Shown here one piece after another: positions 6,736-15,292 of a stretch of 64,000 bases of DNA. Position numbers and translations under genes: made by a program. Numbering within the stretch: the stretch's first letter is position 1; the number at the start of each line of letters is the position of its first letter. Under the pieces are notes generated by a model. It had not been told where the DNA came from. It ran no database searches and saw only the letters and a program-made list of their open reading frames with translations. The stretch comes from an uncultured Lachnospiraceae bacterium. Lineage in GTDB: Bacteria > Bacillota > Clostridia > Lachnospirales > Lachnospiraceae. The stretch covers positions 1 to 64,000 of the forward strand of contig CAJUSO010000016.1 in NCBI GenBank assembly GCA_910588965.1, given 5' to 3'.

Positions 6736-9135
6736 TTACCGTAAAACCTCGTCTAAAGCCCGGAACATCTCTGCTGTGTCAATCGGCTTTGCCAGATGCC
6801 CGTCCATGCCGGCTTCGAATGCGTTCTTTTTGTCTTCTTCGAAGGCGTTTGCCGTCATAGCCAGGATAGGCAGGCGCCTTGCCCATCCGGCAGTCATTTC
6901 CCGGATTTTCCTGGTGGCTTCATAGCCGTCCATCACAGGCATCTGGATATCCATCAGCACAGCGTCATAATATCCTTCCTGGGTCTGTGATATTTTCCCC
7001 ACGGCTTCTTTCCCATCATCGGCCGTGTCCATCTGGAATCCTGCCTCTGACAGGATGGTCACGGCGATTTCCTGGTTCAGCTCATTGTCTTCTACCAATA
7101 AGAGGCGTTTCCCGTGGAAATCCTGGCTTTGCGCCTGGGCGGGGCGGCTGGCCTCCTCCTCATCCCCCCCGATGCTTTCTAAAAGGGCTCTCCGCAGCTG
7201 TGACATGAACAGAGGCTTCTGGCAGAAAGCCGTAACGCCGGCATTTTTGGCTTCTTCTTCTATATCGCTGGCATCGTAAGCTGTCAGGATATAGATAGGC
7301 ACGTCTTCCCCGGCAAGCCGCCTTAGATGGCGCGTTACTTCCGCACCGCCCATATCCGGCAGCTTCCAGTCTATGATAAACGCATAAAAGCTGCGCCCCA
7401 TTTCCAAAGCGGATTTGACATGCAGGATAGCCTCTTTGCCGGACATGGTCCATTCCGGCTCCATGCCAATCTTATCCAGCATTTTGGATACGCTGTCACA
7501 TACATTGTAATCATCATCCACTACCATGGCATGAAGCCCTGCCAGCTGCTCAATCCGGGGTTCCCCAGGGGCTTTGCCCATAAGCCTTAAGGGCAGTTCA
7601 ATGGTAAAGGTAGCGCCATTCCCCAGTTCGCTTTCAGCAGAGATATTCCCGCCCATCATCTCAAGGATATTTTTGGTAATCGCCATGCCAAGGCCAGTGC
7701 CTTCCACCTTGCTGACAGTGGAGGTCCGTTCACGTTCGAACGGCTCAAAGACATGGGGCAGGAAATCCTTGCCCATCCCGATACCGGTGTCTTTGACGGA
7801 AATAACGAAGTTCCCATACTTTTCGGAAGTTTGGGGCTTTTCTTGGAGGCGTATGGAAACCTTGCCCCCAGCAGGGGTAAATTTGACGGAGTTCCCTACC
7901 AGGTTCAGGAGGATCCGATGGAGCCTGGCCTCGTCCACATAGACATTTTCATGGGTAAGGTCCAGGGTGTCTATAAAAAGTTCCAGCCCCTTGGCACGGA
8001 CTTGCGGCTGCACCATGCTCATAAAGTCATGCATGATGACAGGAAGGCTTGCCTCCTGTTCCTGGATTTGGATTTTCCCGCTTTCAATGCGGCTCATGTC
8101 CAGCACTTCATTGATGATGGACAAGAGATGCTTGCTGGACGCCGTTATTTTGGAAATGCAGTCCTGTACCCGTGCCTGGTCATGGATATGGGAAGCGGCA
8201 ATGCTGGCAAAGCCCACAATGGCATTCATAGGGGTGCGTATGTCGTGGGACATATTCGTGAGGAATGCGGATTTGCTGGCATTTGCCTTATTGGCGTTCT
8301 CATAAGCCCGTTCCAGGGCTTCCCGGGCTTCCAGTTCTTTCTTGCGCTGGGCGCTGATGTTCTCTACCACAAATTCCACCTGGGCCGGGCTGCCGGAAGG
8401 GCTGCGGCTGACTACGATGAAGCTGGCGCGGCACCAGCCTTGCTTGAGGCTTAAGTATTCTAAGGAAATATTCTGCCGCCTGCCAATCCGTTCCGCCAAA
8501 GTATGCAGGTCTGTAAATGCCCGGAAGCTTTCCTGGAAATGTCTGTCTATCAGGGTATCTGCAAACTGCTGTAAGGCCAAGGCAGCGTCCCCGCTTGTGC
8601 CTAACATGGCCGTAATGTAATCCAGCCCCAGGATTTCTGTAAATTCCATTGTCTCAAGGTCAATGTAGTAGTTGAACATATAGATTTTGCTCATGGCGTC
8701 AATGATATTTCCCAGCAATTTTTTGCTGCTGTGGTATTCCGCTTCCTGCATTTTCATTTCTGAGATATTCTGTATGATGCCGTAAGATTTTAAGGGCCGT
8801 CCCTGCCCGTCAAAAGAGACGGTGGTAAGGGTGACCGTGCACCAGTTTTTCCGGTCTATGCTGCTGAAAGAAGCCTGCGCCGTCTGTTCCCCAGCGTCAA
8901 TCCTGCGGTACATCTGGTAAAAGCCTGGCTGGGTAGAGGGATGCACAAACGCATTCGCAAAACTCTCTGGCATATCCCTGTAAACCCTGTCACAGCGGTA
9001 CATGCTGGCAGCCCGTTCATTGACGGTGATAAGCTTGTCCTGTGGGTAGTACCAGAAGGTGCAGATATCTGTATTTTGGATTGCTGCCAAAAGCCCTGCC
9101 TGCTCCTGGAGCGTGTTTTCTTCGTATGCTTCCAT
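6736..9135 (-). CDS. Hybrid sensor histidine kinase with two receiver domains
   Basis: 799 aa, no transmembrane segment, so probably cytosolic. There is a PAS-like region at about residues 15-125, a second PAS-like region to ~265, and a short coiled linker. HisKA follows, with the phosphoacceptor His in NMSHDIRTP near residue 298, and then HATPase_c with DTGIGMG and GTGLGMA boxes. Two receiver domains end the protein: the first with VVDDD and the acceptor Asp in FIIDWKLPD, the second with LLVEDNELNQ and VLMDIQMPVMDG. Both receivers keep their acidic pocket and Lys. No separate response regulator or output domain is present, so the output may be a phosphorelay to another protein. It is the first gene of an operon with the MATE exporter. 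Confidence 0.9.
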   Translation of the reverse strand: MEAYEENTLQEQAGLLAAIQNTDICTFWYYPQDKLITVNERAASMYRCDRVYRDMPESFANAFVHPSTQPGFYQMYRRIDAGEQTAQASFSSIDRKNWCTVTLTTVSFDGQGRPLKSYGIIQNISEMKMQEAEYHSSKKLLGNIIDAMSKIYMFNYYIDLETMEFTEILGLDYITAMLGTSGDAALALQQFADTLIDRHFQESFRAFTDLHTLAERIGRRQNISLEYLSLKQGWCRASFIVVSRSPSGSPAQVEFVVENISAQRKKELEAREALERAYENANKANASKSAFLTNMSHDIRTPMNAIVGFASIAASHIHDQARVQDCISKITASSKHLLSIINEVLDMSRIESGKIQIQEQEASLPVIMHDFMSMVQPQVRAKGLELFIDTLDLTHENVYVDEARLHRILLNLVGNSVKFTPAGGKVSIRLQEKPQTSEKYGNFVISVKDTGIGMGKDFLPHVFEPFERERTSTVSKVEGTGLGMAITKNILEMMGGNISAESELGNGATFTIELPLRLMGKAPGEPRIEQLAGLHAMVVDDDYNVCDSVSKMLDKIGMEPEWTMSGKEAILHVKSALEMGRSFYAFIIDWKLPDMGGAEVTRHLRRLAGEDVPIYILTAYDASDIEEEAKNAGVTAFCQKPLFMSQLRRALLESIGGDEEEASRPAQAQSQDFHGKRLLLVEDNELNQEIAVTILSEAGFQMDTADDGKEAVGKISQTQEGYYDAVLMDIQMPVMDGYEATRKIREMTAGWARRLPILAMTANAFEEDKKNAFEAGMDGHLAKPIDTAEMFRALDEVLR

Positions 9136-9173
9136 GCTGCTGCTTCTCCTTCATGTCAAGATGGTTTAACAGG

Positions 9174-9202
9174 ATTATAGCATAATCGGCGGGGGGAAGC
9201 AA
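9174..9202 (-). promoter_or_regulatory. Promoter of kinase/MATE operon
   Basis: On the minus strand TTGCTT (9197-9202) and TATAAT (9174-9179) have a 17-bp spacer, about 40 bp upstream of the kinase ATG. Confidence 0.55.
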
Positions 9203-9238
9203 TTGTAACAGTCATGGGATTTTTTGCGGGGCCTTTGG

Positions 9239-9267
9239 TTGACTTCTTCCGGCATAAATATTATAAT
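9239..9267 (+). promoter_or_regulatory. Promoter of CmpB-like permease gene
   Basis: TTGACT and a perfect TATAAT are separated by 17 bp and lie ~43 bp upstream of the ATG at 9310. This is a strong vegetative promoter pointing away from the kinase promoter. Confidence 0.7.
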
Positions 9268-9309
9268 GGTTTCATTTGTGGGGACCGGCATACGGAGAGG
9301 AGAAAGAAG

Positions 9310-10665
9310 ATGGGATACAGTGTCTATGGACTGGCGTGGATGTTTTTCTTGTACAGCTTCCTGGGGTGGTGCATGGAAGTGGCTTATGCGGCGGCCAGGA
9401 GGAGGGAGCTTGTGAACAGGGGGTTCCTGAACGGGGCCCTATGCCCAGTGTATGGTTTTTCTGCCGTGTTTATGGCGGTTTTCATGGCGCCCCTGCAGGG
9501 GGAATGGTTCTATCTGTTCTTGGGCTGCATGATTGTGGGGACGGTTACGGAGCTTTTGACTGGCCTGCTGCTGGAAAAGGCCTTCCGGCTCAAGCTATGG
9601 GACTATACGGGGAAACGGTTCCAGGCAGGGGGCTATATCTGCCTGTCCAATGCCATTGCCTGGGGGGTATTGGGGCTTATGAATATAAAATTTGCCAATC
9701 CCCTGGTTGCGTCAATAGCCCAGAAACTGCCTTACCTGCCTGGCGTAGCGGCGCTGCTGGCGCTTTCTTTTGTTTTGGCGGTGGATGTGGCTATGACGGT
9801 GGGGGCGCTTCTGCATGTTACCCACCAAAACCAGGCCATGACAGAGATTGCGGAGGGCTTAAACCAGGCTTCCCGTTCCCTGCGGGCGGCTATCACTGGC
9901 CTGGTAGACAGGCGTATGGAGCGGGCATTCCCAAGGCTAGAAAAAAAGATTCCGCAGACGGAGGAGGAAAAGCAGGAAATCCTGCGCCAAAAGACAGTCT
10001 TTGCCTATGGGTGCGGGTTCCATAAGGTGGCCTGGATTTTCTTCTGGGGCGCCTTCCTGGGGGATATGGTCGAGACAGTATTCTGCCGTATTTCCATGGG
10101 GAGCTGGATGAGCCGCAGCAGCCTGGTGTATGGGGCTTTTAGCCTGGTATGGGGCATTGGGTTTGCCGGGGCTACGGTGGTGCTCTACCGTTACAGGGAG
10201 AGGGAAGACCGCTATATTTTCCTGGCAGGGACGCTGCTGGGCGGGGCTTTTGAATATATCTGCAGCGTATTTACGGAGATTGCCTTTGGGGCGGTGTTCT
10301 GGGATTACAGCCATATCCCCTTTAACCTGGGCGGGAGGATTAACCTGCTGTTTTGCTTTTTCTGGGGGATTGTGGCATGGGTATGGATGAAGCGGCTATA
10401 CCCCCTGATGTCGGAGTGGATAGAAAAAATCCCCATGAAGCTGGGGAAGGCGCTGACCTGGCTGTTTTTGGTGTTTATGGCATGCGACATGGGGATTTCC
10501 GCAGCCGCCCTTGCAAGGTATGGCGCACGTGCAGAGGGCATCCCGGCTGGGAATGAAGCCGAAGCCTGGATAGACCGGAATTTTCCAGATGGGCGCATGG
10601 AGCAGATTTATCCCAGCGCGAAGATGGCAGGGGAATGGGGGAAGGGCGCCAGCCAGGGGCAGTAG
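9310..10665 (+). CDS. CmpB-like putative ABC-transporter permease, duplicated domain
   Basis: 451 aa integral membrane protein of the putative ABC-transporter type IV (CmpB, PF06541-like) family. The first copy shows FLGWCMEV, NRGFLNGALCPVYGF and LWDYTGKRFQAGGYICL. The second copy, from about residue 240, shows FLGDMVETVFCR, SSLVYGAFSLVWG and FWDYSHIPFNLGGRINL. The protein is therefore two tandem family domains with five or more membrane spans each, separated by a charged cytosolic linker (~190-235). The start at 9310 follows GGAGAGGAG. Homologues are common in Clostridia, but the transported substrate is not established. The next gene, proB, is 18 nt away, so the two may share a transcript. 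Confidence 0.8.
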   Translation: MGYSVYGLAWMFFLYSFLGWCMEVAYAAARRRELVNRGFLNGALCPVYGFSAVFMAVFMAPLQGEWFYLFLGCMIVGTVTELLTGLLLEKAFRLKLWDYTGKRFQAGGYICLSNAIAWGVLGLMNIKFANPLVASIAQKLPYLPGVAALLALSFVLAVDVAMTVGALLHVTHQNQAMTEIAEGLNQASRSLRAAITGLVDRRMERAFPRLEKKIPQTEEEKQEILRQKTVFAYGCGFHKVAWIFFWGAFLGDMVETVFCRISMGSWMSRSSLVYGAFSLVWGIGFAGATVVLYRYREREDRYIFLAGTLLGGAFEYICSVFTEIAFGAVFWDYSHIPFNLGGRINLLFCFFWGIVAWVWMKRLYPLMSEWIEKIPMKLGKALTWLFLVFMACDMGISAAALARYGARAEGIPAGNEAEAWIDRNFPDGRMEQIYPSAKMAGEWGKGASQGQ

Positions 10666-10683
10666 GGAAAGGAAAGGAAGATT

Positions 10684-11532
10684 ATGGACAAGAAAGCGTA
10701 TTTCCAAGGAAAGAAAAGGGTTATTGTAAAAATCGGCTCAGCTGCTTTACACCATGAGGCCACGGGGCGGCTGAACCTGGGGAAGGTGGAACGCCTGGTG
10801 CGGGAACTGTGCGACATCCGTAACCGTGGGCTTGACGTGTGCCTGGTAAGCTCCGGGGCGATTGCCGTTGGGCGCAAGGTAATCGGGCTTACGGAGCGGC
10901 CCGGCAGCATTTCCACCAAGCAGGCTTGTGCGGCGGTGGGGCAGGCCAGGCTGATGATGACCTACCAGAAAATGTTTTCGGAATACCATCAGACTGCGGC
11001 GCAGATACTAATGACAAAAGGGACCATGTTAGATAATGTGGCCAGGAAGAACGCCCAGAACACCTTCGAAGAATTGTTCCGGATGGGCATCATCCCCATT
11101 GTAAATGAGAATGATACCATTTCTACCTATGAAATGCAGTTTGGGGACAATGATACCTTGTCTGCCCTGGTGGCCTCCCTGGTAGGGGCTGACTTGCTGA
11201 TTCTACTGTCAGACATTGACGGCCTGTTCACCGATGACCCCCATGAGAACCCAGAGGCCAGGCTGATTGAGTTGGTGGAGGAGCTGGACGGGGCGATAGA
11301 GGCCATGGCCAAGGATACCACGGGGAGCGACGTGGGGACCGGCGGCATGGAAGCAAAGCTTACGGCGGCAAGGATTGCAACCGCTTCAGGTGCGGATATG
11401 GTGATTGCCAACGGGGAGGATGTGGGCATCCTCCACCGGATTTTTGAAGGGGAGTTTGTGGGGACCCTTTTCCAGAAACATTACGATGAAGATTTTTATA
11501 TTGCTGATTTTATAGAAAAGAGCGTGGGATAA
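10684..11532 (+). CDS. proB: Glutamate 5-kinase
   Basis: 282 aa, the short form of gamma-glutamyl kinase lacking the C-terminal PUA domain. It catalyses ATP-dependent phosphorylation of glutamate, the first step of proline synthesis. Visible motifs are VKIGSAALH at the N-terminus, LVSSGAIAVGR, NENDTIST, FGDNDTLSALVA, LLSDIDGLFTDDP and GTGGMEAKL, all expected for amino-acid kinases. The partner proA is not adjacent but lies 5 kb downstream on the same strand (16780), with several unrelated genes between. Confidence 0.95.
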   Translation: MDKKAYFQGKKRVIVKIGSAALHHEATGRLNLGKVERLVRELCDIRNRGLDVCLVSSGAIAVGRKVIGLTERPGSISTKQACAAVGQARLMMTYQKMFSEYHQTAAQILMTKGTMLDNVARKNAQNTFEELFRMGIIPIVNENDTISTYEMQFGDNDTLSALVASLVGADLLILLSDIDGLFTDDPHENPEARLIELVEELDGAIEAMAKDTTGSDVGTGGMEAKLTAARIATASGADMVIANGEDVGILHRIFEGEFVGTLFQKHYDEDFYIADFIEKSVG

Positions 11533-11594
11533 TAGCGGCCGTTTGGCAGCCGGGCACGCTGCCCCAAGGGAGCATAGGGCGTTGGAAGGAGGAA

Positions 11595-11819
11595 ATGATG
11601 GAACAAAGCAAGATAGACAGGATCAATGCATTGGCAAGGAAGTCCAAGGCTGAGGGGCTGACGGAGGCGGAGAGGAAGGAACAGGCAATCCTACGGCAGG
11701 AGTTCCTGGCAAACATCCGGAAGAACCTGCGGGCGCAGCTGAATCAGATAGATGTGGTAAACCCGGATGGGACCACGGAAAATTTGGGGGAGAAATATGG
11801 GAAGGAAGAAGCCAATTAA
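11595..11819 (+). CDS. DUF896 / YnzC-like small protein
   Basis: 74 aa. The pattern IDRINALARKSKAEGLTEAE, then RQEFLANIRKNLRAQL and VVNPDG near the end, is diagnostic of the UPF0291/DUF896 (YnzC) family of small helical-hairpin proteins in Firmicutes. B. subtilis YnzC is in the SOS-regulated yneA operon, but its biochemical role is unclear. A GGAAGGAGG site precedes tandem ATG codons. The last 23 nt overlap the start of the folate gene that follows, suggesting coupling. Confidence 0.9.
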   Translation: MMEQSKIDRINALARKSKAEGLTEAERKEQAILRQEFLANIRKNLRAQLNQIDVVNPDGTTENLGEKYGKEEAN

Positions 11820-12402
11820 GGCTGGCCTGCAAGCCGCAGAAGCCAAGAAGGAGGTACGCGCAGAACTGCTTATGAGGCGCAGCGCCCTTTCCAAGGAATG
11901 GGCGCTGCAGGCATCAGCAGGGATTTGTGCAAGGCTCAAAACACATCCTTGGTTCTGTCAGGCGGAGGCGGTTTATTTTTACTATCCCCTGGGGCGGGAG
12001 GTAAGCCTGCTGCCGCTGGCAGGGCATGCCTTGGCCAGCGGCAAGCAGGCCGCATTCCCGAAAGCCAGCGGGGAAGGGATGGCATTTTTTGGGGTCGCTT
12101 CCCTGGAGGGGTTCCAGGAAGGCAGCTTCCATGTCATGGAGCCCGTGGGAGGGCGCATGATGCAGGAGGAGTCGCCTTTGGTGCTGGCCCCAGGGGTGGG
12201 GTTCGATTTGCAGGGAACCCGCATGGGATATGGCAAGGGCTATTATGACCGCTATTTTGCCAAATACCCGAGATGCCGTAAAATCGGGATTGCCTATGAG
12301 GCGCAGCTTGTGGGGCGGCTGCCCAAGGATGCCTTTGACGTACCAATGGACGGCATCATGACAGAGAAAGCGTTCTACCCTTGCGGGCAATGGGCAAGAT
12401 AG
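11797..12402 (+). CDS. 5-formyltetrahydrofolate cyclo-ligase
   Basis: 201 aa. It converts 5-formyl-THF to 5,10-methenyl-THF with ATP. Family features are the N-terminal KKEVRAELLMRRSAL, the VYFYYPLGREV segment, and the C-terminal APGVGFDLQGTRMGYGKGYYDR substrate/ATP loop, followed by GIAYEAQ and PMDGIMTE. The length is normal for the family. I start it at 11797, MGRKKPIK, which is preceded by GGGGGAG, rather than at an upstream in-frame ATG at 11767. It overlaps the YnzC-like gene. Confidence 0.93.
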   Translation: MGRKKPIKAGLQAAEAKKEVRAELLMRRSALSKEWALQASAGICARLKTHPWFCQAEAVYFYYPLGREVSLLPLAGHALASGKQAAFPKASGEGMAFFGVASLEGFQEGSFHVMEPVGGRMMQEESPLVLAPGVGFDLQGTRMGYGKGYYDRYFAKYPRCRKIGIAYEAQLVGRLPKDAFDVPMDGIMTEKAFYPCGQWAR

Positions 12403-12531
12403 CCCTGTGGCTGTAGGCATAGCCGGCTGCGGAGGGCTGCCATTTTTTGCATAATTGCAGAGAAAGGCTTCCCTTTTCCAGGAAATTATGATAATCTGGA
12501 ACATATAGCAAATACCAGAAGGAGGACGATT

Positions 12532-13275
12532 ATGTTAAAAGGCAAAGTGGCAGCCGTAACGGGCGGCACAAGGGGGATTGGGTATGCAATCGTAAAGAAG
12601 TACCTGGAGAATGGGGCAAAAGTAGTCCTGTTTGGCTCCCGGGCAGAGACGGTGGAAAAAGCATTAGCTTCCCTTAAGGCAGAGAACCAGGATTGGGAGG
12701 TGGAGGGCGCCTATCCAGACCTTTCAAATGCGGCGGAGGTGGCCAAGGCCATTGAGGGCGTCAAGGAAAAATACGGCAGGCTCGATATTTTGGTGAACAA
12801 CGCCGGGGTATCGGACAGCACCAAGGTAGACAGCTATGAGGAAGGGCAGTTTGAAAAAGTGATGGCTTTAAATGTCAGCGCTATCTTCCATGCCGTAAAG
12901 CCTGCAGTTAAGATTATGAAAGAACAGGGCGGCGGATGTATCCTGAACACCAGCTCCATGGTAAGCATTTCCGGCCAGCCGGGCGGCGTGGCCTATCCTA
13001 CCAGCAAGTTTGCGGTTAACGGCATGACGCTTTCCCTGGCCAGGGAACTGGGGCCTTACAATATCAGGGTAAATGCAGTTGCCCCTGGCATTACCAAGAC
13101 CGATATGGTAGCGGCGCTTCCGGACGAGATGATACAGCCGTTGATTAAGACCATCCCGCTGCGCAGGGTGGGGGAGCCAGAAGATGTAGCCAATGCCTTT
13201 TTATTCCTGGCCAGCGGCATGGCCAGTTATGTGACAGGCGAGATACTGTCCGTGGACGGCGCTGCCAGGGCATAA
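12532..13275 (+). CDS. FabG-like short-chain dehydrogenase/reductase
   Basis: 247 aa classical SDR. The Rossmann nucleotide motif TGGTRGIG is at residues 11-18, NNAG near residue 90, the catalytic Ser in LNTSSM (~140) and YPTSK (~153), with the typical VAPGITKTDM and SVDGA endings. Likely an NAD(P)H-dependent 3-oxoacyl reductase-like enzyme or a reductase of another ketone. It is not in a fatty-acid operon here, stands alone between the folate gene and recQ, and resembles alcohol/steroid-type SDRs of gut Clostridia as much as FabG. The substrate cannot be told from sequence. An AGGAGG ribosome site precedes the ATG. Confidence 0.85.
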   Translation: MLKGKVAAVTGGTRGIGYAIVKKYLENGAKVVLFGSRAETVEKALASLKAENQDWEVEGAYPDLSNAAEVAKAIEGVKEKYGRLDILVNNAGVSDSTKVDSYEEGQFEKVMALNVSAIFHAVKPAVKIMKEQGGGCILNTSSMVSISGQPGGVAYPTSKFAVNGMTLSLARELGPYNIRVNAVAPGITKTDMVAALPDEMIQPLIKTIPLRRVGEPEDVANAFLFLASGMASYVTGEILSVDGAARA

Positions 13276-13319
13276 GGTTTTCCTGGCGTTTGCCTGGCGG
13301 GAGCGCCAATGGAGAAAGA

Positions 13320-15206
13320 ATGGACAACAAATATACAATCTTAAAGAACACCTTTGGTTATGATGCTTTCCGGGAGGGGCAGGAGGTTCTGGTGGACAGT
13401 ACGCTTTCTGGCAGGGATGTGCTGGGGATTATGCCTACGGGGGCAGGGAAATCCATCTGCTTCCAGGTCCCAGCCCTCCTGTTCCCTGGGATTACCCTTG
13501 TGGTGTCCCCGCTGATTTCCCTGATGAAGGACCAGGTGGCGGCATTGAACCAATTAGGCGTCCATGCCGCCTATATCAACAGTTCCCTGACGGAAGGCCA
13601 ATACCGCAAGGCGATGGAATTTGCCCGCAGGGGGCAGTATAAAATTATCTATGTTGCGCCAGAACGCCTGATGACAGAGGCGTTCCAGCTGCTGGTGCAG
13701 GACGTGGAGGTTTCCATGGTAGCAGTGGATGAGGCGCATTGCATCTCCCAGTGGGGACAGGATTTCCGTCCCAGCTATCTGAAAATCGTGGAATTTATCG
13801 AAATGCTGCCCAAGCGGCCTGTGATTGCCGCTTACACGGCAACGGCGACCAAGCAGGTAAAAGAAGATATTGTCTGCATCCTGGGCCTGTGCCAGCCCAC
13901 CCTTGTGGTGACAGGGTATGACCGGAAGAACTTGTACTTTGCAGTAAAAAAAGCGAAGGACAAAAAAGGGATGCTGCTAGGCTACCTGAAGAAAAACGGG
14001 GACAAGAGCGGGATTATTTATTGCAATACCAGGAAGACAGTAGAAGAGGTATGGCAGTGCCTGATAGAGGAAGGCTACCCGGCGGCCCGCTACCACGCAG
14101 GCCTGTCCGATTTGGAGCGCAAGCAGAGCCAGGATGACTTTATCTATGATGTAAGGCCGGTCATGGTGGCTACGAATGCCTTTGGCATGGGGATTGACAA
14201 GTCCAACGTGCGCTATGTCATCCATTATAACATGCCCAAGGATATTGAAAGCTACTACCAGGAGGCTGGGCGCGCCGGGCGTGACGGGGAGCCGGCAGAA
14301 TGCCTGCTGTACTACGCCGGGCAGGATGTGAAGGTCAATGAATTTTTGATTGGGATCCAAAGTGAGAACAGCGAGCTGGATGGGGAAGAGCTGGAACTAA
14401 TAAAAGAAAGGGACTTAGGGCGCCTTCGGAAGATGGCCTTCTACTGCTTTACCAACGAATGCCTGCGGGATTATATCCTGCGCTATTTTGGGGAATATGG
14501 CAGCAATTACTGTGGGAACTGTGAGAATTGCCTGACGGAATTTGAGGATATTGACGTAACAGAGGAGGCCTTCCACATCCTCCGCCTGGTCCAGGCCTGC
14601 CATGAGCGGTACGGCATCAATGCCGTGTTAGATGCTGTCCACGGGTCGGATACGGCCAAGGTGCGGCAGTTTGGGCTAAAGCAGAACCCAGAATACGGCA
14701 GCTTAAAGGGCTGGGCTTTGGTGCGCCTGCGGCAGGTCTTAAATGACTTGCTGGTAAAGGGGTACTTGCTCCTTACCAACGGCGACTATCCCATACTGAA
14801 ACTCACTCGCCTGGGGCGGGAGCTCATATCTTACGGTATAGGGGGGAGCCCGCCATATGGCGCAGGTCGGGGGGAGGTACATAAAATTATCTTAAAGCTT
14901 CCCAAAGAACGGGAAGAGGCCCAATCCCCCAAGGAGGAAAAGAAGAAAAAAGCCCAGGCGGAGATCCGATACCCGGATCTGTTTGAATTGCTGCGGAAAC
15001 GCCGTTATGAACTGGCACAAAAAGACCATGTGCCGCCCTATATTATTTTCTCGGACAAGACCCTGCGGGAAATGGGCGCTTCCCTGCCGGTAACGGAAGG
15101 GGAGATGCTGGCTGTCAATGGCGTGGGGAAGGTAAAATATGAGAAATATGGAAGGGATTTCCAGGAGATTATCCAGGATTATGCAAGGAAGAAAGGGATA
15201 AAATAA
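13320..15206 (+). CDS. recQ: ATP-dependent DNA helicase RecQ
   Basis: 628 aa. The domain order is canonical: helicase motif I MPTGAGKS, DEAH box VAVDEAHC, motif III TATAT, motif VI YQEAGRAGRDGE, then the RQC zinc region with C..C (NCENCLTEF), a winged-helix segment, and a C-terminal HRDC domain (~residues 540-620, DKTLREMGASLPVTEGEML). It unwinds DNA 3'-5' during recombinational repair. The start at 13320 (MDNKYTILK) has GGAG at 5-nt spacing and matches usual RecQ N-termini. A longer frame from 13290 is unlikely. Confidence 0.94.
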   Translation: MDNKYTILKNTFGYDAFREGQEVLVDSTLSGRDVLGIMPTGAGKSICFQVPALLFPGITLVVSPLISLMKDQVAALNQLGVHAAYINSSLTEGQYRKAMEFARRGQYKIIYVAPERLMTEAFQLLVQDVEVSMVAVDEAHCISQWGQDFRPSYLKIVEFIEMLPKRPVIAAYTATATKQVKEDIVCILGLCQPTLVVTGYDRKNLYFAVKKAKDKKGMLLGYLKKNGDKSGIIYCNTRKTVEEVWQCLIEEGYPAARYHAGLSDLERKQSQDDFIYDVRPVMVATNAFGMGIDKSNVRYVIHYNMPKDIESYYQEAGRAGRDGEPAECLLYYAGQDVKVNEFLIGIQSENSELDGEELELIKERDLGRLRKMAFYCFTNECLRDYILRYFGEYGSNYCGNCENCLTEFEDIDVTEEAFHILRLVQACHERYGINAVLDAVHGSDTAKVRQFGLKQNPEYGSLKGWALVRLRQVLNDLLVKGYLLLTNGDYPILKLTRLGRELISYGIGGSPPYGAGRGEVHKIILKLPKEREEAQSPKEEKKKKAQAEIRYPDLFELLRKRRYELAQKDHVPPYIIFSDKTLREMGASLPVTEGEMLAVNGVGKVKYEKYGRDFQEIIQDYARKKGIK

Positions 15207-15292
15207 GAAAAAACCATTTATTTTCATGGAAACTCATGTTAAACTGATAGTTGCAACCTCAAATAACCGATAGATATAAGGAGACAAGACAT

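Noticed and set aside
9276..10025. 249-codon plus-strand frame overlapping the CmpB-like gene
   Set aside because: Gly/Pro/Cys-rich out-of-frame reading; the other frame has the family motifs and membrane segments.
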